A stretch of 5,690 bases of DNA from GCA-001856825 sp049965815 (lineage in GTDB: Archaea; Thermoplasmatota; Thermoplasmata; Thermoplasmatales; GCA-001856825), in NCBI GenBank assembly GCA_049965815.1, contig JBMFVV010000038.1, positions 1 to 5,690 of the forward strand, written 5' to 3'. The notes beneath the pieces are model-generated. The model saw only the letters and a program-made list of their open reading frames with translations. It did no database searches and was not told the origin of the DNA. Shown one piece after another: positions 1 through 5,689 of the stretch. The translations under genes were made by a program, and so were the position numbers. Position 1 is the stretch's first letter; each line of letters opens with the position of its first letter.

Positions 1-246
1 CTGGAACTTCTGCTTGGCGAGAGTACCAGATTAGTGGTTTCTGGGTGTTTGAATGTGATGGAAATCTCTAATGATGCCGTCATGAGAGCCTTAGAAATTG
101 TGCTGAAATATCATATTTACGTTGCAGATGCTCTCCAGCTAGCAACTGCTCATATTGTAGGAGCCAAGGGATTTGTGACCGCCGACAAGATGCTTATCCG
201 GATAGCTGAGAAGGAGGGATTCGATGTCATCGAGCTTGCAGGTTAA
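1..246 (+). CDS. PIN-domain (VapC-like) ribonuclease, C-terminal part
   Basis: The open frame runs in from the left edge without a start and ends at TAA 244-246, leaving 81 residues of a domain usually about 130 long. The visible part carries the two C-terminal acidic positions of PIN nucleases: D43 in VADALQLATA and D62 in FVTADKML, followed by the usual final strand (GFDVIEL). The first Asp and the middle Glu of the metal site would lie off-window. PIN proteins of this size are typically VapC toxins, Mg-dependent endoribonucleases neutralised by a small DNA-binding antitoxin encoded just upstream. That gene cannot be seen here, so the toxin role is inferred. The GTG at 34 is not a plausible start because the domain clearly continues upstream of it. 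The gene converges on the DUF1015 gene. Confidence 0.85.
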   Translation: MELLLGESTRLVVSGCLNVMEISNDAVMRALEIVLKYHIYVADALQLATAHIVGAKGFVTADKMLIRIAEKEGFDVIELAG

Positions 247-302
247 AACAGATGTATGATATGAGTTCTGATACATTTCCCTAGTTTTGAGTATGAAAGC
301 TC

Positions 303-322
303 AAATCCATCCACCTGGATTT
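303..322. terminator. Perfect 7-bp stem-loop between convergent genes, possible terminator
   Basis: AAATCCA (303-309) and TGGATTT (316-322) are perfect inverted repeats separated by a 6-nt loop. They sit in the 94-bp gap between the stop of the plus-strand PIN gene and the stop of the minus-strand DUF1015 gene. This position suits a bidirectional 3'-end or mRNA-stabilising element. No long T-run follows on either strand, so it is not a canonical intrinsic terminator. The rest of 247-340 shows nothing recognisable. Confidence 0.35.
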
Positions 323-340
323 ATCGCATCCCACTCATCG

Positions 341-1516
341 TCATCTTCTAAAATCTGTACCTTCTTCTTCAATTGAGAGTGCTATGCCTGCAAATATCTT
401 TGGTGAAAAGAATGTTGATTTTGGGGGGAGAATCCTACCGCTGGAAACAACACTGGTGAATATGTCCTTCTTCCACGGTGGCATCAGGAGAGCTGCCTTC
501 GCGTCCCCTTTATCGACTTCCTCTACCGCCCTTATCTCATAAGGCGTATAGTCTATCTCATCACCGTCATAAACATTGTCCACTTCCATTGACTGTCCAC
601 GCATGGCGAAGCGGGAGTAGTCTGCCGGTGTTTCAGGATAGGCTCCTCTAGCCCTTATCAATTTTAATGTATCTGGCAATGGAACAATTTCGTTGTAGTT
701 TCCGTCGTACAGAACAACATTTCCGTCTAGTCTTGATGTTTCCAGCCTGTTTACTTTGAAACCAGAATTTATTCTTTTGAGCACATTGTCACTTCCGTTC
801 CTGATAATCCTGTGAACCCCTGTTATGCTCATGGAAGGGCTATCTAGGCTTGTGATGTATGAAAACAGTGGTAAACTCATCTGGCCATTTTCTTCCCTTT
901 CTCTATTGATCTCCGTAAGTGCCTTGACTCGGTGATGTCCATCTGCAATTATCCCCCTGAACTCTCCAAGGAATCTTGATATCTCCTGCATCTTTGATCT
1001 TTCATTCAGAAGGTAGACTGTGTTTTCAACGCTTGCCGAATCTATGAATGAAAATAGCTGCTCGAAACCCTCTGAAAATTTAAGGAGATAACTCTCAATT
1101 TCAGCGCCTGGCACTACTATGAATACAGGCTCAGTCTGGGCCTCTGTTTTCCTCAGAAATTTCTTCCTCTGTTCCACATATTCCCTAATGGTGGATTCAT
1201 GAGGTACCAGTTGGTCATCTCCGTTCCCGAGATTCAGGGAACATATCAATCCAATCCTTGTTGCAAGTTTTCCATTCTGCATGAATTTCTGCTTTAGTAT
1301 CAGCATCGAGTCATTGTTGATCTTTGTGATCTTTCCACTGTCTATCATTTCTTTCAGTATTCCAGCTGGATCATTGCCAAAAGTGAGCCTCGTAACATTG
1401 TTCCTTTTGGAGTACAGGGTGTTGATCTCATTTTTGGACATCATGTCTGTGGGTGGCGAAACGAATTCACCTACATTCCCGCTAAAGACATAAGGGGAAA
1501 AACCACTGACGTTCAA
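341..1516 (-). CDS. DUF1015 family protein (COG4198-like), candidate phosphoserine-related enzyme
   Basis: This 391-residue soluble protein has the family hallmarks end to end: an N-terminal VSPPTDMMSKNEINTLY block (19-35; usual form aPPYDVis), LVPHESTIREYVEQRKKF (103-120) with the conserved HE pair, the signature ADGHHR (191-196), and the C-terminal ILPPKSTFFSPK (362-373). It shows no signal peptide or membrane segment, so it is probably cytoplasmic. Function is not established from sequence. The DGHHR motif resembles the nucleotide/phosphate-binding motif of the ParB/Srx fold, which includes free-serine kinases. From memory, DUF1015 genes often neighbour serA/serC in bacteria. Beside trpB2, a role in phosphoserine metabolism is a reasonable inference, not a proven one. 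The start is TTG at 1516-1514: it has a strong SD (GGAGGTG) 8 nt upstream, an in-frame stop two codons upstream, and the conserved N-terminal block begins near it. PPT replaces the usual PPY. Confidence 0.88.
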   Translation of the reverse strand: MNVSGFSPYVFSGNVGEFVSPPTDMMSKNEINTLYSKRNNVTRLTFGNDPAGILKEMIDSGKITKINNDSMLILKQKFMQNGKLATRIGLICSLNLGNGDDQLVPHESTIREYVEQRKKFLRKTEAQTEPVFIVVPGAEIESYLLKFSEGFEQLFSFIDSASVENTVYLLNERSKMQEISRFLGEFRGIIADGHHRVKALTEINREREENGQMSLPLFSYITSLDSPSMSITGVHRIIRNGSDNVLKRINSGFKVNRLETSRLDGNVVLYDGNYNEIVPLPDTLKLIRARGAYPETPADYSRFAMRGQSMEVDNVYDGDEIDYTPYEIRAVEEVDKGDAKAALLMPPWKKDIFTSVVSSGRILPPKSTFFSPKIFAGIALSIEEEGTDFRR

Positions 1517-1626
1517 TTTTCATCCACCTCCCCACATCTTGTTCTGGGTTTTTTAATTTTCAACACAAGTGGTCTTTCATTGATTGGTGAATAGTCAACA
1601 ATCAACTGCATCATGCTTGATTCCAT
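1513..1626 (-). CDS. Small 37-residue ORF fitted between trpB2 and the DUF1015 gene
   Basis: ATG (1626-1624) overlaps the trpB2 stop by one base (TGATG), and the TGA stop (1515-1513) overlaps the DUF1015 TTG start (TTGA). The ORF therefore fills the gap exactly, as expected for translational coupling. The product begins MESSMMQLIV, contains VDYSPINERPLVLKIKK (10-26) and ends CGEVDEN. The alternating hydrophobic pattern around LVLKIKK suggests a beta strand followed by a basic patch. It has one Cys (31) and no membrane segment. A weak SD-like GTGA lies 7 nt before the ATG. I do not recognise a family. It could be a genuine microprotein working with TrpB2 or DUF1015, or only a translated leader that carries ribosomes to the DUF1015 SD. 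A longer in-frame reading upstream to 1776 only shadows trpB2. Confidence 0.4.
   Translation of the reverse strand: MESSMMQLIVDYSPINERPLVLKIKKPRTRCGEVDEN
1525..1531 (-). promoter_or_regulatory. Strong Shine-Dalgarno site of the DUF1015 gene
   Basis: On the minus strand, GGAGGTG lies 8 nt before TTG 1516-1514, a near-complete match to the anti-SD of archaeal 16S rRNA. It decides the TTG start: the ATG at 1523-1521 is too close to the SD and out of frame. The SD is read as part of the last codons (Gly-Glu-Val) of the upstream small ORF, so ribosomes finishing that ORF would pass over it. Confidence 0.75.
1580..1605. repeat. Inverted repeat inside the small ORF
   Basis: TTGATTG (1580-1586) and CAATCAA (1599-1605) form a perfect 7-bp inverted repeat with a 12-nt spacer, inside the small ORF just downstream of trpB2. 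It could fold in the mRNA between the two genes and affect coupling or decay. There is no U-tract, so it is not a typical terminator. It may be chance in AT-rich DNA. Confidence 0.3.
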
Positions 1627-1629
1627 CAA
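1617..1629 (-). repeat. Short hairpin spanning the trpB2 stop and small-ORF start
   Basis: On the minus strand TTGAT and ATCAA pair around a 3-nt loop (5-bp stem). The stem contains the TGATG where trpB2 ends and the small ORF begins, so the ATG would be partly sequestered unless a ribosome is finishing trpB2. The stem is short and the effect is inferred. Confidence 0.25.
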
Positions 1630-2978
1630 TCGTTCACAAGACTTGGATAGCTGAATTCCTGCGGTTCCCAGTCCTCCAGCTTCTTGTGATTGTAAAGGTC
1701 GTACGCAGCAAGATCCAGAAGTCCATGACCAGAGTTGTTGAATATGATGACTTCCTCCTTCCCTTCCTTCTTGCATCTCAACGCCTCGTCAATCACGAAT
1801 CGTATTTCGTGGGCAGATTCTGGTGCGGGTATGATACCTTCAGTCCTTGCGAATATTGTTCCTGCCTCAAACACTGCTGTCTGTGGATAGGCATAGGATT
1901 CCATGTGACCTTTGTTTATGAGGTATGATATTATGGGCGACATGCCATGATATCTCAATCCTCCTGCATGTATTGGTGGATTCCTGTATTCGCTTCCAAG
2001 GGTGAGCATCTTGAGCAGAGGGGTCAGGTGACCTGTGTCACCGAAGTCATATGTGTACTTGCCCTTCGTGGTGTGAGGGACTGCTGCAGATTCGCAAGCA
2101 ACGAATCTTGCATCAAGCTTGCCCTTTAGCTTCTTCCCCATGAATGGCAGAGAGAAACCACCGAAGTTTGACCCTCCACCTATATTTCCAACTATCACGT
2201 CAGGTACCTCATCAACAATTTCCAGCTGCTTTTCCACCTCCTGGCCTATCACCGTCTGATGCAGTAGCACGTGATTCAGCACTGATCCGAGGGAATATTT
2301 GGTATTCTCATGCGTCACTGCATCCTCTATCGCCTCAGATATGGCTATGCCTAGTGAACCCGGGTTATTGGGGTCCTCCCTGAGGAGTCTTCTCCCATAT
2401 TCCGTGTGTTCGCTTGGAGAGGAATAGCATGTGGCACCCCATGTCTCCATCATTATCTTACGCCCGGGCTTCTGCCTATAGCTTGCTGAGACCATGTACA
2501 CCCTGGCTTTGAGTCCAAAATAAGCAGCCGCCATGGAAAGTGCAGAGCCCCACTGGCCAGCACCTGTTTCAGTCGAAAGCGTTTCCACTCCCTCCTTTGC
2601 GTTGTAGTATGCCTGTGCCAGCGCCGTATTTGGCTTATGGCTTCCCGCCGGATTTACGCCCTCCCACTTGTAATATATTCTAGCGGGTGTCTTCAGGAAT
2701 TTTTCCAGTCCAAATGCCCTGTATAATGGTGAAGGCCTCGGTAGCCATCTATATGCCTCCAGAACATCCTCAGGTATGTCTATATACCTTTCCCTGGAGA
2801 CTTCCTGATGGACGAGCTCCTTGGCAAAGATCCTCGTTAGTTTTTCTGGGTTCACTGGTTCGTGAGTTTCTGGGTCCAGTGGGGGCGGAAGGGGCTCAGG
2901 AAGATCGGCATGGATGTTGTACCATCTCCTTGGGATCTCATCCTGGCCTAGAAATATGGCTCTATCTTTTGTTGTCAC
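1626..2978 (-). CDS. trpB2: Tryptophan synthase beta chain, TrpB2 type
   Basis: This PLP enzyme condenses indole with a serine-type substrate to form tryptophan in the cytoplasm. The 450 residues have the TrpB2 extended N-terminus (IPRRWYNIHADLPEPLPPP, about 15-33). The PLP lysine is K115 in AGSHKPNTA, the catalytic Glu is E137 in TETGAGQWG, the phosphate-binding loop is GNIGGGSN (264-271), GGLRYHGMSP (339-348) is typical of TrpB2, and SGHG (416-419) replaces the SGRGD of TrpB1. Archaeal TrpB2 studied in Sulfolobus prefers O-phosphoserine and does not need TrpA in the classical way; applying this here is inference. No trpA or other trp gene is in the window. The start is GTG 2978-2976: an in-frame stop lies six codons upstream (gap of five codons), and the conserved N-terminus begins shortly after. 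There is no SD, so initiation differs from the DUF1015 gene. It heads the operon with the small ORF and DUF1015. Confidence 0.95.
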   Translation of the reverse strand: MTTKDRAIFLGQDEIPRRWYNIHADLPEPLPPPLDPETHEPVNPEKLTRIFAKELVHQEVSRERYIDIPEDVLEAYRWLPRPSPLYRAFGLEKFLKTPARIYYKWEGVNPAGSHKPNTALAQAYYNAKEGVETLSTETGAGQWGSALSMAAAYFGLKARVYMVSASYRQKPGRKIMMETWGATCYSSPSEHTEYGRRLLREDPNNPGSLGIAISEAIEDAVTHENTKYSLGSVLNHVLLHQTVIGQEVEKQLEIVDEVPDVIVGNIGGGSNFGGFSLPFMGKKLKGKLDARFVACESAAVPHTTKGKYTYDFGDTGHLTPLLKMLTLGSEYRNPPIHAGGLRYHGMSPIISYLINKGHMESYAYPQTAVFEAGTIFARTEGIIPAPESAHEIRFVIDEALRCKKEGKEEVIIFNNSGHGLLDLAAYDLYNHKKLEDWEPQEFSYPSLVND

Positions 2979-3015
2979 GACGAAATAGTATAATTATGTA
3001 CATTAATGTTTCTAT

Positions 3016-3033
3016 TTTAGCATCAATGCTAAA
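3016..3033. promoter_or_regulatory. 18-bp palindrome between TATA box and predicted trpB2 start site, candidate operator
   Basis: TTTAGCAT (3016-3023) and ATGCTAAA (3026-3033) are perfect 8-bp arms around a CA centre. The site abuts the TATA box on its downstream side and ends a few bases from the predicted transcription start. A dimeric HTH repressor bound there would block polymerase recruitment. No regulator gene is in the window. Tryptophan or phosphoserine as signal would be a guess. The arms are too closely spaced to form an RNA hairpin, which favours a DNA-binding role. Confidence 0.5.
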
Positions 3034-3042
3034 TATTATATA
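3033..3042 (-). promoter_or_regulatory. TATA box of the trpB2 operon
   Basis: On the minus strand TATAATAT-type DNA (within ttattatataatattt, about 3045-3031) is the best archaeal TATA candidate upstream of trpB2. Its centre is about 60 nt from the GTG. With the usual 24-27 nt spacing, transcription would start near 3012, giving a leader of about 30-35 nt. No BRE is clear enough to assign. Confidence 0.5.
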
Positions 3043-3054
3043 ATAACGTCGTAA

Positions 3055-3213
3055 TTAACGCAGATCATGGAATGATGATTTTTGATAACAGTTGGTCGGT
3101 TCAATCAATCTTATCACGTGTTCTTGTTCAGGCGGTATCCACATCAATATTAGTGATACCATAATGATTGGAAGGGGGTATAAGCGGGAGGGAAAAAGAG
3201 AAATCTTATTCAT
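3055..3213 (-). CDS. Possible 52-residue membrane microprotein
   Basis: An ATG (3213-3211) 22 nt after the GH31 stop opens 52 codons ending in TAA (3057-3055), just upstream of the trpB2 TATA box. The product starts MNKISLFPSR, followed by one hydrophobic stretch, LYPLPIIMVSLILMWI (11-26), then a polar tail with IPPEQEHVIRLIEP (26-39) and one Cys (42). This would suit a single-span membrane or signal-anchor protein. No SD precedes the ATG and I recognise no family. An ORF this size can occur by chance in a 257-bp AT-rich gap, so the call is speculative. It could also be the remnant of a decayed gene. A second in-frame ATG is codon 18. Confidence 0.2.
   Translation of the reverse strand: MNKISLFPSRLYPLPIIMVSLILMWIPPEQEHVIRLIEPTNCYQKSSFHDLR
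3134..3160. repeat. Inverted repeat in the GH31-trpB2 intergenic region
   Basis: GGTATC (3134-3139) and GATACC (3155-3160) are 6-bp inverted arms with a 15-nt spacer that contains AATATT. The site is 76 bp past the GH31 stop and could be a 3' structure for that transcript or a regulator site. Nothing decides between these and chance. Confidence 0.2.
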
Positions 3214-3235
3214 TGGTGAGGAGTTTGCGCTTGAA

Positions 3236-5530
3236 CTACTGAATAAAACTTAACGTTCTGTCCTGAAGTCTACAGGTGACTTTTTCTTCAGTCTTTTCCT
3301 TGTGTATTACGAAATTGATTTCGGTTTCTGCATCATACAAGTTTCCATCGTAGTTCCAATCAATTGTGAAAGAATCATTAACTTCCTTCATTTTGAACTC
3401 CACTTTGATGAAAGTTGGGTTGTTTTTACTATCATCATCATAAAAGACAAAGCGTTCAAGATTCCCCGGATAAACGTGGAACTCTTTGCCTCCCCTTTCT
3501 AAAGGAATGATCGATCCTTCTCTCACGAATAACGGAAGATCTTCAAGACTCACATTCACATCAATGTAACCTTCGCAAATAGTGTTGTCCCAGAAATAAT
3601 ACCATTTGCCTTTTGGTAGATTTATACTGATTTGTTTTAACCCTTTCTTTAATACAGGAACTGCTAGTAGACTTCCGCCAATCATGAACGCTTCATCAGA
3701 GTAAAGGCCAGGGAATTCCATGTACAATGGCCGGACAAATGGATAACCGACTGTATGCGACTCATACGAAACAGATAGGAGGTATGGTATCATCGTATAC
3801 CTCATTTTCAGATATTTCCTGATGACTTCCTGCCCCGTTTTGCTGAAAACCCAGGGTTCACGCCTTTTCGTCCCCTTGGCTGAATGATTTCTAAATAGTG
3901 GAAGAAGCGACCCAAGTTCGAACCATCTCAGGAATAGCTCCTCGGAAGGATTCCCACTGAAACCGCCGATGTCAACGCCGCTGAAAGGAATTCCAGATAA
4001 ACCCAGATTCAGGATCGTAGGAATGGTCTGCTTCAGAACCTTCCACGAACTGGCAGTATCTCCTGTCCAGACAAAAGCATACTTTTGTATTCCTGCCCAT
4101 CCTGACCTGCTCAATATAAAAGGTCTATCATCCATAATCCTGCTAAGGCCGTCATATCCAGACATCGACATCTGCAGCCCGTATTTATTGTGTACCAAAT
4201 AATGAAATCCCTCTTTCTGGACTGCCATGAGGGGGAGACTGTTGTCGCCCCAGATAACGAAAATGGCGGGTTCATTCATATCGTGCCAAACGCCTGTTAT
4301 GCCATTCTCTTTAAAGAAGGTGTATTTGCCGGCCCACCATTCTCTTGTTCTTTCATCTGAGAAGTCAGGAAATGCTGCATTACCAGGCCACACCGGTCCC
4401 TTAATGACATTTCCTTCAGGATCCCTGATAAAGTGACTGCCTTTTACCCCCTCATTATAAACTGAGAAGTTGTTGTCAGATTTTACGCCTGGATCTAGAA
4501 TGGCAACCAGTTTCACCTCACTCTGGTTCATCCTCTCCGACAAGCCCTTAAGGTCGGGGAATTTTTCCTTATTCACAGTGAAGACCCTGAATCCGTCCAT
4601 GTAGTTTATATCAAGGTGAATGGCAGACAGCGGGAGTTCCATTTCTTGGAATTTGGCGAAGACTTCCTCGACTTCGGCCTGTGAATTGTAGCTGTACCTT
4701 GACTGGTGATAACCCAGCGCCCATTTTGGAGGCAGTAAAGGTTTTCCTAAAATATTGCTCATCTGTCTGGAAATGTCCTTAAGGGAACCGAATGTCATAA
4801 TATAATCTAGCCTTCCACCAGTAAATTTTGTCCTTACGGAATCCTTCTCCTTGGAGCATATGTCAAAAGTGGCTTTTGAAGAATTATTGAAAAATACAGA
4901 ATAGCAGAAATCATTTTTGATATCAAGAAGAATTGGTATGTTTATGTACAGTGGATCTGTTCCATCGCCATAGCTGCCACCGGCATCATGGTTCCAGAGG
5001 CTAACTTTCCTGTTTCTAAGGTTAAGGGGCAAAGAGCGTTCTCCAGTTCCATTTATAATACTGTCTTCACGAATCTTGGCCCTCAAGGTCAAATGCGACC
5101 CGATGTCAGGTAAGAACTCCGACCTTAGCAGTTCATTTCTGTAGAAATAATCCACTTTGTCTGATATTTCAATTCTAATATCTTTTGAAACAATCACAAG
5201 CTTGCCAGAATCAAATTTAACGTCATCAAACCTGTATCCGTTGTCCGGCTCTGGAGGCTCGTTCCCAGTTCCCCAGAGCACACGAATCGTATCTTTCTGA
5301 GCAATCGAAAGAACCATACGTCCATTCATGAAGAAAACCTGAATGGAATTTCCCGTAACTTTAAAGTCGCTGATCGGTCCCGCAATGGAATAAGTTTTAT
5401 GACGAGGAATCGGATATTTTGAGTCGATATTATCCTTTAAGATTGTATAATCAACAGAATCCTTGGCAATATCTGACCCAAAAATCTCTTTGAAATAAAG
5501 AAGCTTCTTGTCAGTGGAAATTTTCACCAT
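3236..5530 (-). CDS. GH31 alpha-glucosidase (archaeal AglA/MalA type)
   Basis: This 764-residue retaining glycosidase should release glucose from the non-reducing ends of alpha-linked oligosaccharides (maltose, maltodextrins, glycogen products). It has the GH31 layout: an N-terminal beta-sandwich (about 40-260, with GTGER at 161-165 on the active-site loop), a catalytic barrel from about PPKWALGYHQSRYSY (267-281), then C-terminal beta domains. The barrel shows HLDINYMDGF (305-314, D307), the nucleophile D417 in GVWHDMNEPAIF, SRSGWAG (474-480), the acid/base D491 in VWTGDTASSW, SGVDIGGF (517-524), and PLFRNHSAKGTKRREPW (544-560) with R547 and H549. All expected catalytic residues are present. 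There is no signal peptide, so it is probably intracellular. The length is near that of the Thermoplasma enzyme and longer than Sulfolobus MalA (about 690). Exact substrate (maltose, isomaltose or xyloside) cannot be fixed; family is secure. ATG at 5530 has no SD, and GTG follows as codon 2. Confidence 0.95.
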   Translation of the reverse strand: MVKISTDKKLLYFKEIFGSDIAKDSVDYTILKDNIDSKYPIPRHKTYSIAGPISDFKVTGNSIQVFFMNGRMVLSIAQKDTIRVLWGTGNEPPEPDNGYRFDDVKFDSGKLVIVSKDIRIEISDKVDYFYRNELLRSEFLPDIGSHLTLRAKIREDSIINGTGERSLPLNLRNRKVSLWNHDAGGSYGDGTDPLYINIPILLDIKNDFCYSVFFNNSSKATFDICSKEKDSVRTKFTGGRLDYIMTFGSLKDISRQMSNILGKPLLPPKWALGYHQSRYSYNSQAEVEEVFAKFQEMELPLSAIHLDINYMDGFRVFTVNKEKFPDLKGLSERMNQSEVKLVAILDPGVKSDNNFSVYNEGVKGSHFIRDPEGNVIKGPVWPGNAAFPDFSDERTREWWAGKYTFFKENGITGVWHDMNEPAIFVIWGDNSLPLMAVQKEGFHYLVHNKYGLQMSMSGYDGLSRIMDDRPFILSRSGWAGIQKYAFVWTGDTASSWKVLKQTIPTILNLGLSGIPFSGVDIGGFSGNPSEELFLRWFELGSLLPLFRNHSAKGTKRREPWVFSKTGQEVIRKYLKMRYTMIPYLLSVSYESHTVGYPFVRPLYMEFPGLYSDEAFMIGGSLLAVPVLKKGLKQISINLPKGKWYYFWDNTICEGYIDVNVSLEDLPLFVREGSIIPLERGGKEFHVYPGNLERFVFYDDDSKNNPTFIKVEFKMKEVNDSFTIDWNYDGNLYDAETEINFVIHKEKTEEKVTCRLQDRTLSFIQ

Positions 5531-5537
5531 TTAAAAG

Positions 5538-5575
5538 ATATAATCTTATGGTTTTTGAACATTATTACTTTGAAT
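5538..5575 (-). promoter_or_regulatory. AT-rich promoter region of the GH31 gene
   Basis: Two TATA-like stretches precede the GH31 ATG on the minus strand: ATTATAT (5544-5538), only about 11 nt upstream, and a weaker caaagtaataat (about 5574-5563), about 35-40 nt upstream. With standard archaeal spacing the nearer box would start transcription inside the annotated coding region. The farther one would give a short leader of about 10 nt and fits the lack of an SD. The farther box is preferred, weakly. Confidence 0.3.
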
Positions 5576-5596
5576 AGTTAATTTTGAGGCTGTGAA

Positions 5597-5689
5597 TTAG
5601 ACCTGATCTTCCAACTGACATCCTCTCATCCCTAAAGGGATTGAGGTTCCTGATTCATAGAGTGGCAACTCGTAGACCTCCTTTTGAGA
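5597..5689 (-). CDS. C-terminal tail of an IS200/IS605-family TnpB-like protein
   Basis: A minus-strand frame enters from the right edge and ends at TAA (5599-5597), giving 30 residues that include VYELPLYESGTSIPLGMR and end in CQLEDQV. This resembles the low-complexity tails of TnpB proteins beyond the zinc finger, where the ORF runs through the element's right-end stem-loop so that the hairpin is translated (here SIPLGMR). TnpB is an RNA-guided nuclease of insertion sequences. The RuvC and zinc-finger parts would be off-window, so identification rests on tail style and the hairpin only. If correct, the element's right end points toward the GH31 promoter. It could instead be the tail of another transposase or an unrelated protein. 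Confidence 0.45.
   Translation of the reverse strand, partial: SQKEVYELPLYESGTSIPLGMRGCQLEDQV
5624..5646 (-). mobile_element. Putative IS605-type right-end stem-loop (omegaRNA 3' region)
   Basis: ATCCC and GGGAT pair around a 4-nt loop (5628-5641). With one bulged base the stem extends by three more pairs and a G-T pair to 5624/5646. On the minus strand it is followed by GAGGATGTCAG (ending near 5615), resembling the conserved sequence seen after the last hairpin in many IS200/IS605 right ends. In such elements this hairpin is recognised by TnpA and forms part of the 3' scaffold of the TnpB guide RNA. The exact end of the element cannot be placed from one copy. Confidence 0.45.

Noticed and set aside
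1627..1776. Upstream extension of the small ORF to an 87-codon frame starting at 1776
   Set aside because: The extra 50 codons overlap the 3' end of trpB2 in another frame and read as low-complexity Gly/Ser/Gln sequence. The ATG at 1626 with the TGATG overlap is the better start.
1281..1928. Plus-strand open frames at 1281-1493 and 1584-1928
   Set aside because: They lie antisense to the DUF1015 gene, the small ORF and trpB2, which have clear family motifs. Their translations show no recognisable domain.
1947..3043. Plus-strand open frames at 1947-2129, 2144-2383 and 2687-3043
   Set aside because: All are antisense shadows of trpB2, whose conserved motifs fix the real strand and frame.
2977..3052. 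Inverted 6-mers ACGACG (2977-2982) and CGTCGT (3047-3052) flanking the trpB2 promoter
   Set aside because: The arms are short, 64 nt apart, cannot be extended, and one overlaps the start codon. Chance is the simplest explanation.
3190..3206. T-rich stretch on the minus strand downstream of GH31 as terminator
   Set aside because: The run is only five T residues in a generally pyrimidine-rich stretch and is too weak to call.
3302..4436. Plus-strand open frames at 3302-3502, 3969-4202 and 4227-4436
   Set aside because: They are antisense to the GH31 gene across its catalytic motifs and have no credible domain.
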